Positions 12,306 to 20,348 of a stretch of DNA of 20,348 nt are shown here, piece by piece. The notes under the pieces are model-generated. The model made no database searches, was not told the origin of the DNA, and saw only the letters and a list, made by a program, of their open reading frames with translations. Made by a program: the position numbers and the translations under genes. The stretch is from an uncultured Acetatifactor sp. (GTDB lineage: Bacteria > Bacillota > Clostridia > Lachnospirales > Lachnospiraceae). The stretch lies in assembly GCA_910586215.1 (NCBI GenBank), contig CAJUGH010000048.1:1-20348 (forward strand), in the 5' to 3' direction. Position 1 is the first letter of the stretch; each line of letters opens with the position of its first letter.

Positions 12306-13298
12306 TTACCCATTTTCCTGGATCGTCAGGATCATCAGTTCCATGGTCAGTTCAAAATTAACATTGGCCTCCAGCCGGCGCTTTGCTATGTCCAGCGCCC
12401 GGATCACTGTCTCTATACCTTCGTAACTGCTGCGCTGGGCGGTCTGACGCAGGGCCTGTATCTCCTCGCGGAACACCAGATGATTCACGTCATGGGTGGC
12501 CTTGAACAGCAGTACATCCCTGTACCAGATGGCACAGATGTCCAGATAGTCGCTGACCTCTAGCTTGTATTCCGTTATCTTCTTGATGGCTGCCATGATT
12601 TCATGCAGTTCCATCTCTTTTATGTATTTCAGAAGGGAGAGGGCTTCCGCCTTCACATTCTCAAAGTCCTCGCTGGAGGCGAGGGCCTTGGCCTTCCCCA
12701 CATTTCCCCTGGCAAAGGCCACACAGACATCTGCCTTATAGTCCGGCACCTGCAACTGCTCCATAAGGTAGCGTTTCACCAGTTCATCCGGTACCGGCTT
12801 CATGTTCAGTACCACACACCGGCTGAGGATCGTGGGCAGCAGGGAATTCACATTGGCAGTCAGCAGCAGGAGCACCGCATACTCCGGCGGCTCCTCCAGG
12901 GTCTTTAGGATGGCATTCTGGGCCTGCACCGTCATCTTCTCTGCTTCCCCCACCACATACACTTTATAGGGACGGCTGTATGGCTTGATAGCTACATCAT
13001 GATTCACCTGGGCACGGATATCATCCACGCTGATGGTATTGGGCTTCTCATGCCGCACATAAATGATATCCGGATGGTTGGCGGATAGCGCCTGCTTACA
13101 GGAACGGCACCTCCCGCAGGGTTCCGCCCCGTCCTCCTCGCATTGCAGTGCCATGGCGAACACCCTGGCGATAAATTCCTTGCCGGAAGACTTTTCCCCG
13201 TTGATAATGTAAGCATGGGATATCTTCCTGGAAGATAGAGCATTCTGCAGGTGCTCCTTGATCTGTTCCTGTCCGATTATGTCCCGAAATGTAGCCAT
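12306..13298 (-). CDS. holB: DNA polymerase III delta-prime subunit
   Basis: A 330-residue clamp-loader subunit. The N-terminal AAA+ domain has IIGQEQIKEHLQNAL, a degenerate Walker A (GEKSSGKE, with Glu where Thr/Ser would be) and a zinc module (CEEDGAEPCGRCRSCKQA). It also has NAILKTLEEPP and the SRC motif (LSRCVV). Degenerate nucleotide binding with an SRC arginine finger is the hallmark of delta-prime rather than gamma/tau. It loads the beta clamp with DnaX and HolA. The ATG at 13298 has a GGGAAGGG site. It lies 72 bp after yaaR, as in B. subtilis, and is followed by a strong terminator instead of by ricT. Confidence 0.95.
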   Translation of the reverse strand: MATFRDIIGQEQIKEHLQNALSSRKISHAYIINGEKSSGKEFIARVFAMALQCEEDGAEPCGRCRSCKQALSANHPDIIYVRHEKPNTISVDDIRAQVNHDVAIKPYSRPYKVYVVGEAEKMTVQAQNAILKTLEEPPEYAVLLLLTANVNSLLPTILSRCVVLNMKPVPDELVKRYLMEQLQVPDYKADVCVAFARGNVGKAKALASSEDFENVKAEALSLLKYIKEMELHEIMAAIKKITEYKLEVSDYLDICAIWYRDVLLFKATHDVNHLVFREEIQALRQTAQRSSYEGIETVIRALDIAKRRLEANVNFELTMELMILTIQENG

Positions 13299-13329
13299 GA
13301 TACCCTTCCCCTTCCCTTTTGTTCAAGTA

Positions 13330-13370
13330 TAACGGTTCCGTACCCTGCCCGACCGTTATGTTGTTACTGT
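13330..13370. repeat. Hairpin and GTTACTGTTCA motif between yaaR and holB
   Basis: ATAACGGT and ACCGTTAT (8-bp arms, 15-nt loop) lie between yaaR and holB. The adjacent GTTACTGTTCA, which includes the yaaR stop codon, repeats the outer arm of the element at 11996. The stem may reduce read-through into holB. Confidence 0.5.
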
Positions 13371-13817
13371 TCAAGTAAATATATCTAGCAGCAACCCCCG
13401 GATCTCCCCGATCTTATTCAAGATGGCCAGGTTGTCCTTCTCGTCCTTCATCAGTTCCTGGGCAAGCTGATCCAGGTTCTCGTCTATGAGGCGGATAATG
13501 CCGTAGACCCTGTGACGCCCCCGCCGGTCCAGAAAATTCTCTCTGGAAAAAGCATGGGAATGGGTCACCACCTCATTCAGGAACTCCTTGATCAGTCCCC
13601 TGTAATGCTTCATGTCCCTCAAGTCCCGACGTTTGGAGAGTTTCTGTCCCTGCATGGTAATGTCTTCCATTAGGTTCTGGAGCCTGGCCTGTAGTTCTGC
13701 CTCCTCAATATGGCTGGCAAGTGTAAATTTGAAGGTTCCATCCGTAGGCTGGTTATTCTGCACCTGCTCCACCGGCATGCTCCTATTTATCTGGTTTACC
13801 TTGATATCCATACTCAA
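13371..13817 (-). CDS. YaaR family protein (DUF327)
   Basis: A 148-residue soluble helical protein. The YaaR/DUF327 pattern is visible in MEDITMQGQKLSKRRDLRDMKHYRGLIKEFLNEVV and in the Arg-rich RRGRHRVYGIIRLIDENLDQLAQEL. The family is conserved next to holB in Firmicutes; its molecular function is not established. The ATG at 13817 follows GGGGGT about 6 nt upstream. The 116 bp between the kinase-like gene and yaaR hold small GC-rich stems (GCTG...CAGC) and no gene. Confidence 0.88.
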   Translation of the reverse strand: MSMDIKVNQINRSMPVEQVQNNQPTDGTFKFTLASHIEEAELQARLQNLMEDITMQGQKLSKRRDLRDMKHYRGLIKEFLNEVVTHSHAFSRENFLDRRGRHRVYGIIRLIDENLDQLAQELMKDEKDNLAILNKIGEIRGLLLDIFT

Positions 13818-13933
13818 ACCCCCGTACCCGCTTACTTTGAAAGCCTGGAATATTGCCTGTAGGAACTATTAGGTTACTGCCAGGCGTTTCGCGCTCCCCG
13901 CTGCACTACAGCATTGCAGACTTGGTATCCCGC

Positions 13934-14548
13934 CTATTGCTGCGGGATTATTGACTCCACACGGCAGCAGGCCAGGATATATTGTCGAATCCCCGCCAGG
14001 CACTGCTCCAGGTCATCGTTGCAGAATCTCCTTGTAATACCTGCTTCCCGTATCCTCTCCTCTGCAAAATCCTGGCTGTCTGCCAGGAACCTGCGGCACA
14101 TTTCCTCATACCTGGGATGATCCTGTCCCCGCTCCCGGTCCAGGGCCCTCTGCAGTCTGGTCCCGTCCTCCAGTTCTACCAGGACCGGCACCAGCCTGTC
14201 CCTGCCGAAATGGTCCTGGAGCTTCCGGTAAGCCTCCAGGGTACCGATGAGGATGAAATTCCCTCCCATCTCCCCAAACTGGCCATCATCCACCGTGAAA
14301 TACCGCCACAGCCCATGTATCGTGTGGTAGGCCCTGTCCTCTATCACCTTACCCTGGCTCTTCAGATATTGGTATCCGGCTTCATCCGTGTAAAAATACT
14401 CCCTGCCATCCTGCTCCCCGTCCCGTATGGGTCTGGTGGTATAGGGAACCATCTTCCGAAGGCCGAGGGTATCATCCTCCAGCAGGCGCCTGTAGAGGGT
14501 ATCCTTGCCGGTGGCACTTTTGCCCAGAAGGCATATGATTTTCCCCAT
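13934..14548 (-). CDS. Guanylate-kinase-like P-loop protein with atypical Walker A
   Basis: A 204-residue protein of the guanylate kinase family. The layout includes MVPYTTRPIRDGEQDGREYFY (the GMP-binding TTRP...GE...G block) and VIEDRAYHTIHGLWRYF. The C-terminal lid is basic. Its P-loop reads GKSATGKDT, with Asp in place of the usual Ser/Thr after GK, unlike the GPSGAGKST of canonical Gmk. It starts 4 bp after pyk with GAGGT overlapping the pyk stop. It stands where B. subtilis has tmk (between yaaO and yaaR), so a nucleotide kinase role is plausible, but the substrate may not be GMP. Confidence 0.82.
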   Translation of the reverse strand: MGKIICLLGKSATGKDTLYRRLLEDDTLGLRKMVPYTTRPIRDGEQDGREYFYTDEAGYQYLKSQGKVIEDRAYHTIHGLWRYFTVDDGQFGEMGGNFILIGTLEAYRKLQDHFGRDRLVPVLVELEDGTRLQRALDRERGQDHPRYEEMCRRFLADSQDFAEERIREAGITRRFCNDDLEQCLAGIRQYILACCRVESIIPQQ

Positions 14549-14552
14549 GCTC

Positions 14553-15968
14553 CTAGTTTACCTCAACCACATGTATCATGTTGGTAGTGCCTGCCATGCC
14601 CAGGGGCACCCCTGCGGTGATCACCACCACATCCCCGCTCTTCACATAACCAGCCTTCCTGGCCTCTGCCACAGCCGCATCAAACAATTCATCCGTGGCT
14701 GTCTCCCTCTCAATCTGCAATGGATTCACACCCCACAGCAGGTTGAGCTGCTTGCACACCCTCTCCTGAACAGAACACCCGATGATGGGACACTGGGGCT
14801 TGAACCTTGCAATGGCTTCTGCCGTGAACCCGGATAAGGTGACCGTGATAATGGCTGCTGCCTGCAGATCCATGGCTGCCGTACAGGTAGCATAAGCGAT
14901 AGCTGTGGTGATATCGGTCTTCTCTTCATGGGTAATACGGCGCAATCTGGAGAGATAGTCAATATCTTTTTCGGCACATTCTGCGATTCTTGCCATAGTC
15001 TGCACGGCCTCCACAGGATATTTTCCTGCCGCGCTCTCCCCGGAAAGCATGATGGCCGTGGTGCCGTCATATATGGCATTGGCAATATCCGTGGTCTCTG
15101 CCCTGGTAGGCCTGGGATTCTTGATCATGGACTCCAGCATCTGGGTGGCCGTGATGACATGCTTGCCCTGTGCATTTGCCATATGGATCATTTTCTTCTG
15201 CAGGATGGGAACCTCCTCCAGGGGAATCTCCACGCCCATATCCCCCCGGGCTACCATGACACCATCTGATACCTGCAGGATCTCCTCCAGGTTCTGGATA
15301 CCCTGCATGTTCTCTATCTTGGCAATGATCTTCATGTCATTGCCATGCTCCTCCAGGATCTGACGCACTTCCAGGATGTCCTCCTTGCAGCGGGCAAAAG
15401 ATGCTGCCAGGAATTCGAATCCCATCTCTATGCCAAAGAGAATGTCTGCCCGGTCTGTCTCACTGATATATGGCATGGAAAGCACTGCCCCCGGCACATT
15501 TACGCCTTTGTGGTTCGACACAAAACCGCCATTGACTACCCGGCAGACAATCTCCTCCCCCTGGATCTCTTCCACGGTCATCTCAATCAGTCCGTCATCA
15601 ATGAGGATGGTGGTTCCCGGCTCTATATCATCCTTTAACTGCTTGTAGGATATGGCGGCCCGCTGGGCAGTCCCCAGGATCTCCTCTGTGGTCAGCACAA
15701 ACTGCTGTCCGGCCACCAGTTCCACCCTGCCTCCTTCAAAATCCCGCAGGCGGATCTCCGGCCCTTTGGTGTCCAGAAGGGTGGCTACCTGCAGTCCCAG
15801 TTCCTTGCGTACCTTGCATACCCGCTCATATTTTACCTTCTGTTCTGCATGGGTTCCATGGGAGAAATTAAACCTTGCTACATCCATGCCGGCCAGCATC
15901 AGTTCCCGCAGACGCTCTTCACTCTCGCTGGCCGGTCCGATGGTGCAAATGATCTTTGTCTTTCTCAT
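14553..15968 (-). CDS. pyk: Pyruvate kinase
   Basis: 471 residues converting PEP and ADP to pyruvate and ATP, the last step of glycolysis. Signatures in order are TKIICTIGPAS, VARFNFSHGTH, LLDTKGPEIR, the active-site stretch IIAKIENMQGIQNLEEI, VARGDMGVEIP, and TATQMLESMIKNPRPTRAE. The C-terminal allosteric domain is of normal length, without the extra PEP-utiliser-like domain present in Bacillus Pyk. The ATG at 15968 has an AAGGATGAGG-type site. The 120 bp upstream are AT-rich with AAGCATA repeats and may hold a promoter, but no clear -35/-10 pair was found. Pyk is not usually part of the yaaO-holB series, so it appears inserted here. Confidence 0.97.
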   Translation of the reverse strand: MRKTKIICTIGPASESEERLRELMLAGMDVARFNFSHGTHAEQKVKYERVCKVRKELGLQVATLLDTKGPEIRLRDFEGGRVELVAGQQFVLTTEEILGTAQRAAISYKQLKDDIEPGTTILIDDGLIEMTVEEIQGEEIVCRVVNGGFVSNHKGVNVPGAVLSMPYISETDRADILFGIEMGFEFLAASFARCKEDILEVRQILEEHGNDMKIIAKIENMQGIQNLEEILQVSDGVMVARGDMGVEIPLEEVPILQKKMIHMANAQGKHVITATQMLESMIKNPRPTRAETTDIANAIYDGTTAIMLSGESAAGKYPVEAVQTMARIAECAEKDIDYLSRLRRITHEEKTDITTAIAYATCTAAMDLQAAAIITVTLSGFTAEAIARFKPQCPIIGCSVQERVCKQLNLLWGVNPLQIERETATDELFDAAVAEARKAGYVKSGDVVVITAGVPLGMAGTTNMIHVVEVN

Positions 15969-16088
15969 GTTAATATCCTCATCCTTTCTTCCAGTTTTAT
16001 ACGTATGCTTTTTATTTTAAGCTTTTATGCTTACCGTTTTATATTCCGGAATCTTATTCGTATCCTACCCCTGCCTGGATCCTGCACC

Positions 16089-17561
16089 TTATTCCTGGAG
16101 ACTGCCTGTCCGGATGACCTCCAGGTATCTCCCAGTCCCGCTGCCTTTCACGCCCTGGACAGTCAGTCCCATGCCAATCCACCTCGCTATTTTTTCATAC
16201 AGCATATGGGTCATGGTCTCCCCTGGTACCAGGACCGGTATCCCCGGTGGATATAAGTTGACAAATCCTGCGGCATACCTGCCCACACTTTCTTCCAATG
16301 GTACAAGGCATTTCTCCATGTCCCAGGCTTCGGCCAGGGGAAGACCAGGGGAAAGGGACTGTGCCTGTTCCCACGGAAGATTTCCAGCTTCTGGCTGTCT
16401 TACCGGCATTCCCTCTTTCAAGCTTCCGGCATCCGGCCCCAGATCGCCACTTTCCAGTTCCCTGTCTATCTCCAGCAAGGCCTTTGTCAGCCTGCGGTAT
16501 CCCTCCTGAGTGTCATTTACCGTGAACATGGCTAGCACAGATGTCTCCGTGGCCATCTCCATCTGCAGGTGATATCTGGCAAGCAGCGTCTCATAGAACT
16601 GCCTGCCACTGATCCTTATATCCTTCCCGCAGACCAGCAATTTTCCCACATCCTGGGAGATTCCTGCAGGCAGGAACTTAAGATGCCTGCACTGCTTTAG
16701 GTTCTCCCCCATTTCCTTCCACCGCCCCAGGAAATCCGCAAAGGACTTTTCCCCCTGCTGCACTACACCGGACAGGGCATTGTCAATACTTGCCATCAGC
16801 AGGTAAGATGGGCTGCTGGACTGGTAAATATCCAGGAACCGTCTCACCCTCTCCCTGTCCACCAGCGGTCCGTTTACATGGAGCAGGGCCGTCTGTGTCA
16901 ATGCCGGCAATGTCTTATGTACACTGTGAACGACCAGGTCTGCCCCCGCCTGGCAGCTATTCTGTGCGAATCCTTCTGCAAGCCCCAGGTGTGCACCATG
17001 GGCCTCGTCCACAATCAAGGGTATCCCTTTCCTGTGTACGATCCCGGCAATCTGTCGGATATCCGCAATCCTTCCCTCGTAGGTAGGCGATACCAATAGC
17101 ACTGCCTGGATCCCTGGTTCCTGATCCAGGGCCGCCTGGACCTGCCCCGGTGTGATGGCATCCAGGATGCCATATGACGTCAGTTCTGAGGGATACAGAT
17201 ACGATATCCTCAATTTTCCCAGATAGGCAGCGTGATATGCTGACCGGTGGCAGTTTCTGGCCATCAGGATATGTCCTCCAAAGGGCACGGCTCCGCTGAC
17301 GGCACTTAAGATTCCTCCTGTACTGCCATTGACCAGATAGTAACATTCCTCTGACCCATATAAGACCGCTGCCTTCTCCTGCAGGGAACGCAATATTCCT
17401 TCTGGCTGGTGCAGGTTGTCAAAGCCGTCTATCTCAGTGATGTCCCTTAAGTACATGTCCTGTGGAAGTTCCCCCCAGGGGTGTCTCTTGTGTCCCGGCA
17501 TGTGATAGGGGTAAATATCACTTTCCCCATAAGTCTCCAGCATCGCAAACAAAGATTCCAC
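16089..17561 (-). CDS. YaaO-type Orn/Lys/Arg decarboxylase-family PLP enzyme
   Basis: 490 residues if started at the GTG at 17561. The protein has the family opening YPYHMPGHKR, then NGSTGGILSAV, DEAHGAH and the PLP-lysine motif VHSVHKTLPALTQTA. The C-terminal domain has the conserved LYPPGIPVLVPGE. This is the Orn/Lys/Arg decarboxylase fold; the close context (yaaO followed by a kinase, yaaR, holB) matches B. subtilis YaaO, whose substrate I cannot state. The frame is open 49 codons further up but that overlaps the HD gene. The GTG at 17561, TTG at 17552 (with AGGTGG 5-6 nt before) and ATG at 17543 are all possible. About 40 residues near 415-460 (rich in Pro, Gly and Glu) look like a flexible linker. 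Confidence 0.88.
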   Translation of the reverse strand: MESLFAMLETYGESDIYPYHMPGHKRHPWGELPQDMYLRDITEIDGFDNLHQPEGILRSLQEKAAVLYGSEECYYLVNGSTGGILSAVSGAVPFGGHILMARNCHRSAYHAAYLGKLRISYLYPSELTSYGILDAITPGQVQAALDQEPGIQAVLLVSPTYEGRIADIRQIAGIVHRKGIPLIVDEAHGAHLGLAEGFAQNSCQAGADLVVHSVHKTLPALTQTALLHVNGPLVDRERVRRFLDIYQSSSPSYLLMASIDNALSGVVQQGEKSFADFLGRWKEMGENLKQCRHLKFLPAGISQDVGKLLVCGKDIRISGRQFYETLLARYHLQMEMATETSVLAMFTVNDTQEGYRRLTKALLEIDRELESGDLGPDAGSLKEGMPVRQPEAGNLPWEQAQSLSPGLPLAEAWDMEKCLVPLEESVGRYAAGFVNLYPPGIPVLVPGETMTHMLYEKIARWIGMGLTVQGVKGSGTGRYLEVIRTGSLQE

Positions 17562-17569
17562 CTTATGCC

Positions 17570-18121
17570 TTAATCCTTTCTCAGCTTCTGCAGGATGGCG
17601 CCATGTCCCTTGTGCAGGTGAAGGGTTTCCATCAAGGAACACCATTTGTCTGCTGTTGTCACGATCCAGGCTTCCCTGCATCTGGGCGGCACCAGGGTCA
17701 GCGGCCACATATGCTTTTTGATAATGTCTTTCTCCCGTTCTGTGAGTCTGTATTCCCTGGCGGCATTCCGCAGGGCTGTGCCCGGATGGTAGAAACCGTG
17801 CAGTTTATGCGGATTCTCTGCATCTGGCGTATGCCAGTCATACAGGAAATAGTCGTGCAGCAGCGCCCCCCGGATCAATTCCCTGCGGCTGCAGCGGATA
17901 TGCAGCTTCTCACTGATGGCCAGGCTATATCTTGCCACATTCATCACGTGACTGTTCACTGTCATGTTTCCATGCTGGATGTATCCCTTTGTCTTATAAA
18001 AATTCGTGGAACCCAGAATGTCAGGAGCACTTCTCACGATCTGCTTCTGCAGGGTGCGGTAACGGTTCAATTTTCTCTGCCACTTCTCTGCCTGTCTTCT
18101 GTTCCGTGTCCTGTATGCCAT
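17570..18121 (-). CDS. HD-domain phosphohydrolase-like protein
   Basis: A 183-residue protein. The HD pattern is clear: NSHVMNVARYSLAISEKL gives the first His, LIRGALLHDYFLYDW the HD pair, and KLHGFYHPGTALRNA and IIKKHMWPLTLVPP further conserved His. The C-terminal TTADKW supplies the final Asp. HD proteins hydrolyse phosphate esters or nucleotides with a metal; the substrate here is unknown. The ATG at 18121 follows GGGAGG with 5-nt spacing. It is 8 bp upstream of the YaaO-type gene and so very likely co-transcribed with it. The first 35 residues are Arg/Lys/Gln-rich. Confidence 0.85.
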   Translation of the reverse strand: MAYRTRNRRQAEKWQRKLNRYRTLQKQIVRSAPDILGSTNFYKTKGYIQHGNMTVNSHVMNVARYSLAISEKLHIRCSRRELIRGALLHDYFLYDWHTPDAENPHKLHGFYHPGTALRNAAREYRLTEREKDIIKKHMWPLTLVPPRCREAWIVTTADKWCSLMETLHLHKGHGAILQKLRKD

Positions 18122-18186
18122 TTTATCCTCCCTTATCTAGCATAGCCAGGGCCTGCTTCGTCCTCCTGCCACAGCATCCCTGCCTG

Positions 18187-18216
18187 ACGGTGTCTGTTAC
18201 TGTACGTTCCGTTCTC
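18187..18216. repeat. Degenerate copy of the GTTACTGT element arm
   Basis: The sequence TCTGTTACTGT...CCGTTC.CAGCAAC, in the same orientation as at 11995, is present here with a few mismatches in the middle. Only one arm is visible; the rest of the element is absent or decayed. It lies in the 205-bp spacer between the L,D-transpeptidase and HD genes. Confidence 0.5.
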
Positions 18217-18326
18217 AGCAACACGCCATCTCTCCCCTTATCCATGTTACGTTTGCCCTGTGAAATGGTTCCGGCACAAGAGCAATTCTTTTTCTTCCTA
18301 TACTGGTGCTTCTAAGTGGCCGATGC

Positions 18327-20084
18327 CTAACCCTCCTGTACGGGCTGCTCCTGGACTGGTGGAGCCTCGCCTTCCTGCATGGGCTGCTCCTGGGCTGGTG
18401 GAGCCTCGCCCTCCTGCATGGGCTGCTCCTGGACTGGTGGAGCCTCGCCTTCCTGTACAGGTACAGGATGAAGGGACTCCATCTGTTCCTGTGTGTAGTA
18501 GTAGCAGATTACTGGAAATCCTTCTGTCATGTAGTCATATATTTTAGATGCCATATTGATCGGCAGATTAATGCATCCATGGGAGCCGTTTTCCAGATAG
18601 ATATCTCCTCCGAATGACTTCCGCCATGTGGCATCGTGCATGCCGTAATTCCCGTAATAGGGCATCCAGTACTTAACCGGTGTCTCATAGTCACTTCCCC
18701 GCAGCACTGCATTCCTTGTCTTATAGGCAATCCCAAATACCCCTGGCGGGGTAATACAATTAGAAGCGCTCATTTTCCCTGACACAAAATCTGTCTCCAG
18801 CACAATTTCCCCGTCTATGTACAGGTACAGATACTGGTGGGACAGGTCTGCTTCCACATAGGAATCGCCAATATCATCTTCCCCTTTCTGCCTGGCCCTG
18901 TAGGAATATATTGGTTCCCTTGCCCCGCTTTGCCCCTGATAAATCAACTGCACCAAGGCTTCAGCTTCCGCCTTCCTGTCCGTCTGCCATCCATAATAAC
19001 CGCTTGGCAGCGACAGCCCTATCCCCAGCGTGGTAATAAATTTTCTCTTTTTCCCATATGTATCCCACTGCCTGGCTTGATCCTTCACAAAGGCGGCCAC
19101 TGCCTCTTCGTCCAGCACAGGGCCGTCCTCCTCCATAGTAATCCAGTCCTTCATTATACTGGCATTCAGTTCTACACGGTTTCCGTTCCAGTCATATACG
19201 ATCTCCGTGCCCAGCCACCGATTGGCCAGTTCCACCTTCTCCACCAGGGATGGGTCCTCCCTTGTCAATGCCGCTTCCTTGTAGCAGCCGGCTTCCTCCA
19301 GGTCAATGGTCTCCTGCTGGGTAAGCAGAGCATCCTCGATGCATTGAATGGCCTGTTCTGTGTCAAGCTGGGTTCCTACGCCCTCCGGTATAATCTCATA
19401 ACCTCTTGCCTTCTCAGAATATTCCCCGATATAAGCATCCTGGGGCTTCTGCATATTTCTCTTCTGGAAGGCCTCCCAGTTCCCGATGACCTCTTCCAGT
19501 AATCTTTCATCATAAGTCACGCCCTGCACCACGGAATGGAAATATGCCCGGTCTGCCAGTACCCTGATCCACAGCATGGTTTCCTGCTGCGCCAGAAGAT
19601 GATCCACAACACCCAGAGAGTCCTTATAGGACAACCCGATATCTGAAGGTACAATTGTACCCAGGACAGTACCAGTCTTCCCGGTAAAGGGATCCCTCCC
19701 CCTAACCTCCAATGCATATTCTTCTATCTGGGCATCCAACAATGCTGCTACTGGAATAGCCTCCATATTGCTACATACAATACTGTTAATGGTAGTATTT
19801 GGCAGGAAATGTGTCCTGTAATATATGGCAATCCCCCCATAGATACCTAAGACTGACACAAGGAGCAGACCTGCTGCCCCTGCCACCCACCAGATCCATT
19901 TCCTCTTTGCAGCTTGTTCTGTGGAGGCCGATGGTTCCTGCCCTGTTTCCTTACTCTCTATTTCAGGCTCTGTTTTCCTTTCCATACATTCTATTCTTTT
20001 TGGTTCTTCTTCCTTATATGTGTTTTCTGGCGATTCCCCATCTGAATAATTTGACCGACCCTTTTTAACCTGTCTCCTGTCCAT
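18327..20084 (-). CDS. Membrane-anchored L,D-transpeptidase with YkuD domain and Pro/Glu/Gln tail repeat
   Basis: 585 residues. A charged cytoplasmic N-terminus (about 60 residues) precedes a single membrane span (about 63-86), giving a type II topology. The middle (about 100-400) resembles the YoaR/PG_binding_4-type region that goes with YkuD enzymes in Clostridia. The YkuD domain carries the catalytic motif, YGMHDATW followed by ENGSHGCINLP with the nucleophile Cys. Such enzymes make 3-3 peptidoglycan crosslinks using tetrapeptide donors. The C-terminus ends in a 13-residue repeat (EAPPVQEQPMQEG type, three copies). The ATG at 20084 is preferred over a GTG six codons upstream. An extended -10 promoter lies at 20157-20165. 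Confidence 0.92.
   Translation of the reverse strand: MDRRQVKKGRSNYSDGESPENTYKEEEPKRIECMERKTEPEIESKETGQEPSASTEQAAKRKWIWWVAGAAGLLLVSVLGIYGGIAIYYRTHFLPNTTINSIVCSNMEAIPVAALLDAQIEEYALEVRGRDPFTGKTGTVLGTIVPSDIGLSYKDSLGVVDHLLAQQETMLWIRVLADRAYFHSVVQGVTYDERLLEEVIGNWEAFQKRNMQKPQDAYIGEYSEKARGYEIIPEGVGTQLDTEQAIQCIEDALLTQQETIDLEEAGCYKEAALTREDPSLVEKVELANRWLGTEIVYDWNGNRVELNASIMKDWITMEEDGPVLDEEAVAAFVKDQARQWDTYGKKRKFITTLGIGLSLPSGYYGWQTDRKAEAEALVQLIYQGQSGAREPIYSYRARQKGEDDIGDSYVEADLSHQYLYLYIDGEIVLETDFVSGKMSASNCITPPGVFGIAYKTRNAVLRGSDYETPVKYWMPYYGNYGMHDATWRKSFGGDIYLENGSHGCINLPINMASKIYDYMTEGFPVICYYYTQEQMESLHPVPVQEGEAPPVQEQPMQEGEAPPAQEQPMQEGEAPPVQEQPVQEG
18343..18459 (-). repeat. 39-bp tandem repeat at the 3' end of the L,D-transpeptidase gene
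   Basis: Three 39-bp copies, differing by a few bases, each encode 13 residues (Val/Met-Gln-Glu-Gly-Glu-Ala-Pro-Pro then Val/Ala-Gln-Glu-Gln-Pro). The unit is a multiple of three, so copy-number change would keep the frame and alter only tail length. Confidence 0.9.
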
Positions 20085-20156
20085 TGCTGTCCTATTCCCC
20101 ACTGGAATTCCCGCCTGGTCTATGCCAATTCACATCCCAGACAAATATGCAAAATT

Positions 20157-20165
20157 ATTATAGCA
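20157..20165 (-). promoter_or_regulatory. Extended -10 promoter for the L,D-transpeptidase gene
   Basis: On the minus strand TGCTATAAT (TGn plus a perfect TATAAT) lies about 70 bp before the start codon, with an AT-rich tract upstream and no good -35 hexamer. Extended -10 promoters often lack one. Confidence 0.5.
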
Positions 20166-20298
20166 CGAAATAAGGCAAAAAAATAGCACCAAAAGGTTAA
20201 ATTTATTTAGTAAATTTATCCCATTTGATGCTTTCCTTTCAGTTGTATCCTCTTCCACAAAGAGGTATGCCCGCTTCCACGGGAGATAAAAAAGAAAA

Positions 20299-20348
20299 TG
20301 CCCAGAACCGGAATCGAACCAGTGACACGAGGATTTTCAGTCCTCTGC
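20299..20348 (-). tRNA. tRNA-Phe (anticodon GAA), 5' part beyond the right edge
   Basis: The minus strand gives an anticodon stem-loop GAGGA-CTGAAAA-TCCTC with anticodon GAA. It continues with a short variable loop, a T-arm ACTGG-TTCGATT-CCGGT, the 3' acceptor strand TCTGGGC and a discriminator A at 20299. CCA is not encoded. A T-rich run follows at once and may terminate it. About the first 23 nt are outside the window. Confidence 0.93.

Noticed and set aside
18123..18245. 40-codon minus-strand frame ending 1 nt before the HD gene
   Set aside because: Weak ribosome site, no recognisable motif, and it runs through the degenerate GTTACTGT repeat.

Overview
The window looks like a piece of a spore-forming Lachnospiraceae/Clostridia chromosome. 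The evidence is moderate-to-high GC, strong GGAGG-type ribosome sites, sporulation genes (spmA/spmB, small coat proteins, ricT) and gene order: a yaaO - nucleotide kinase - yaaR - holB - yaaT/ricT - yabB - rsmI series that parallels the Bacillus subtilis yaaO-yabC region. Essentially every supported gene is on the minus strand, so transcription runs from right to left.

Right to left: a partial tRNA-Phe(GAA) at the right edge; a membrane-anchored YkuD L,D-transpeptidase with a 13-residue tail repeat; an HD-domain protein; a YaaO-type PLP enzyme; pyruvate kinase; a guanylate-kinase-like protein; YaaR; and DNA polymerase III delta-prime (holB), which ends at a strong intrinsic terminator. Next comes a three-gene vanG-type cassette: a D-Ala:D-Ser-type ligase, a soluble VanXY-type D,D-peptidase, and a soluble VanT-type racemase lacking the usual membrane domain. 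The cassette has its own leader and promoter. The conserved series then resumes with ricT (behind its own sigma-A-like promoter), a TrmN6/YabB-type methyltransferase and rsmI. Further left are a small cysteine protein, lrgA, lrgB, two small coat-like proteins, a cupin, spmA and a 3'-truncated spmB. At about 720 the spmB homology stops. Beyond it lies foreign-looking DNA with palindromes and a ParM-like actin ATPase, which suggests a mobile element or integrated plasmid inserted into spmB.

The most notable point is the van cassette lodged between holB and ricT, genes that are normally adjacent. The cassette would make D-Ser, join it to D-Ala and remove D-Ala-ended precursors, so it could in principle remodel peptidoglycan precursors and lower glycopeptide binding. 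The racemase carries Asn at the position where alanine racemases carry Tyr, which supports a serine racemase reading. No VanR/VanS genes lie in the window, but the cassette promoter has a TGTCA direct repeat of 11-bp period such as OmpR-type regulators bind.

The region is also rich in short tandem repeats (10, 14, 30 and 39 bp) and in inverted repeats at gene junctions. These include a multi-stem element with 13-bp terminal inverted repeats in the van leader and four tandem Shine-Dalgarno-like units before rsmI.
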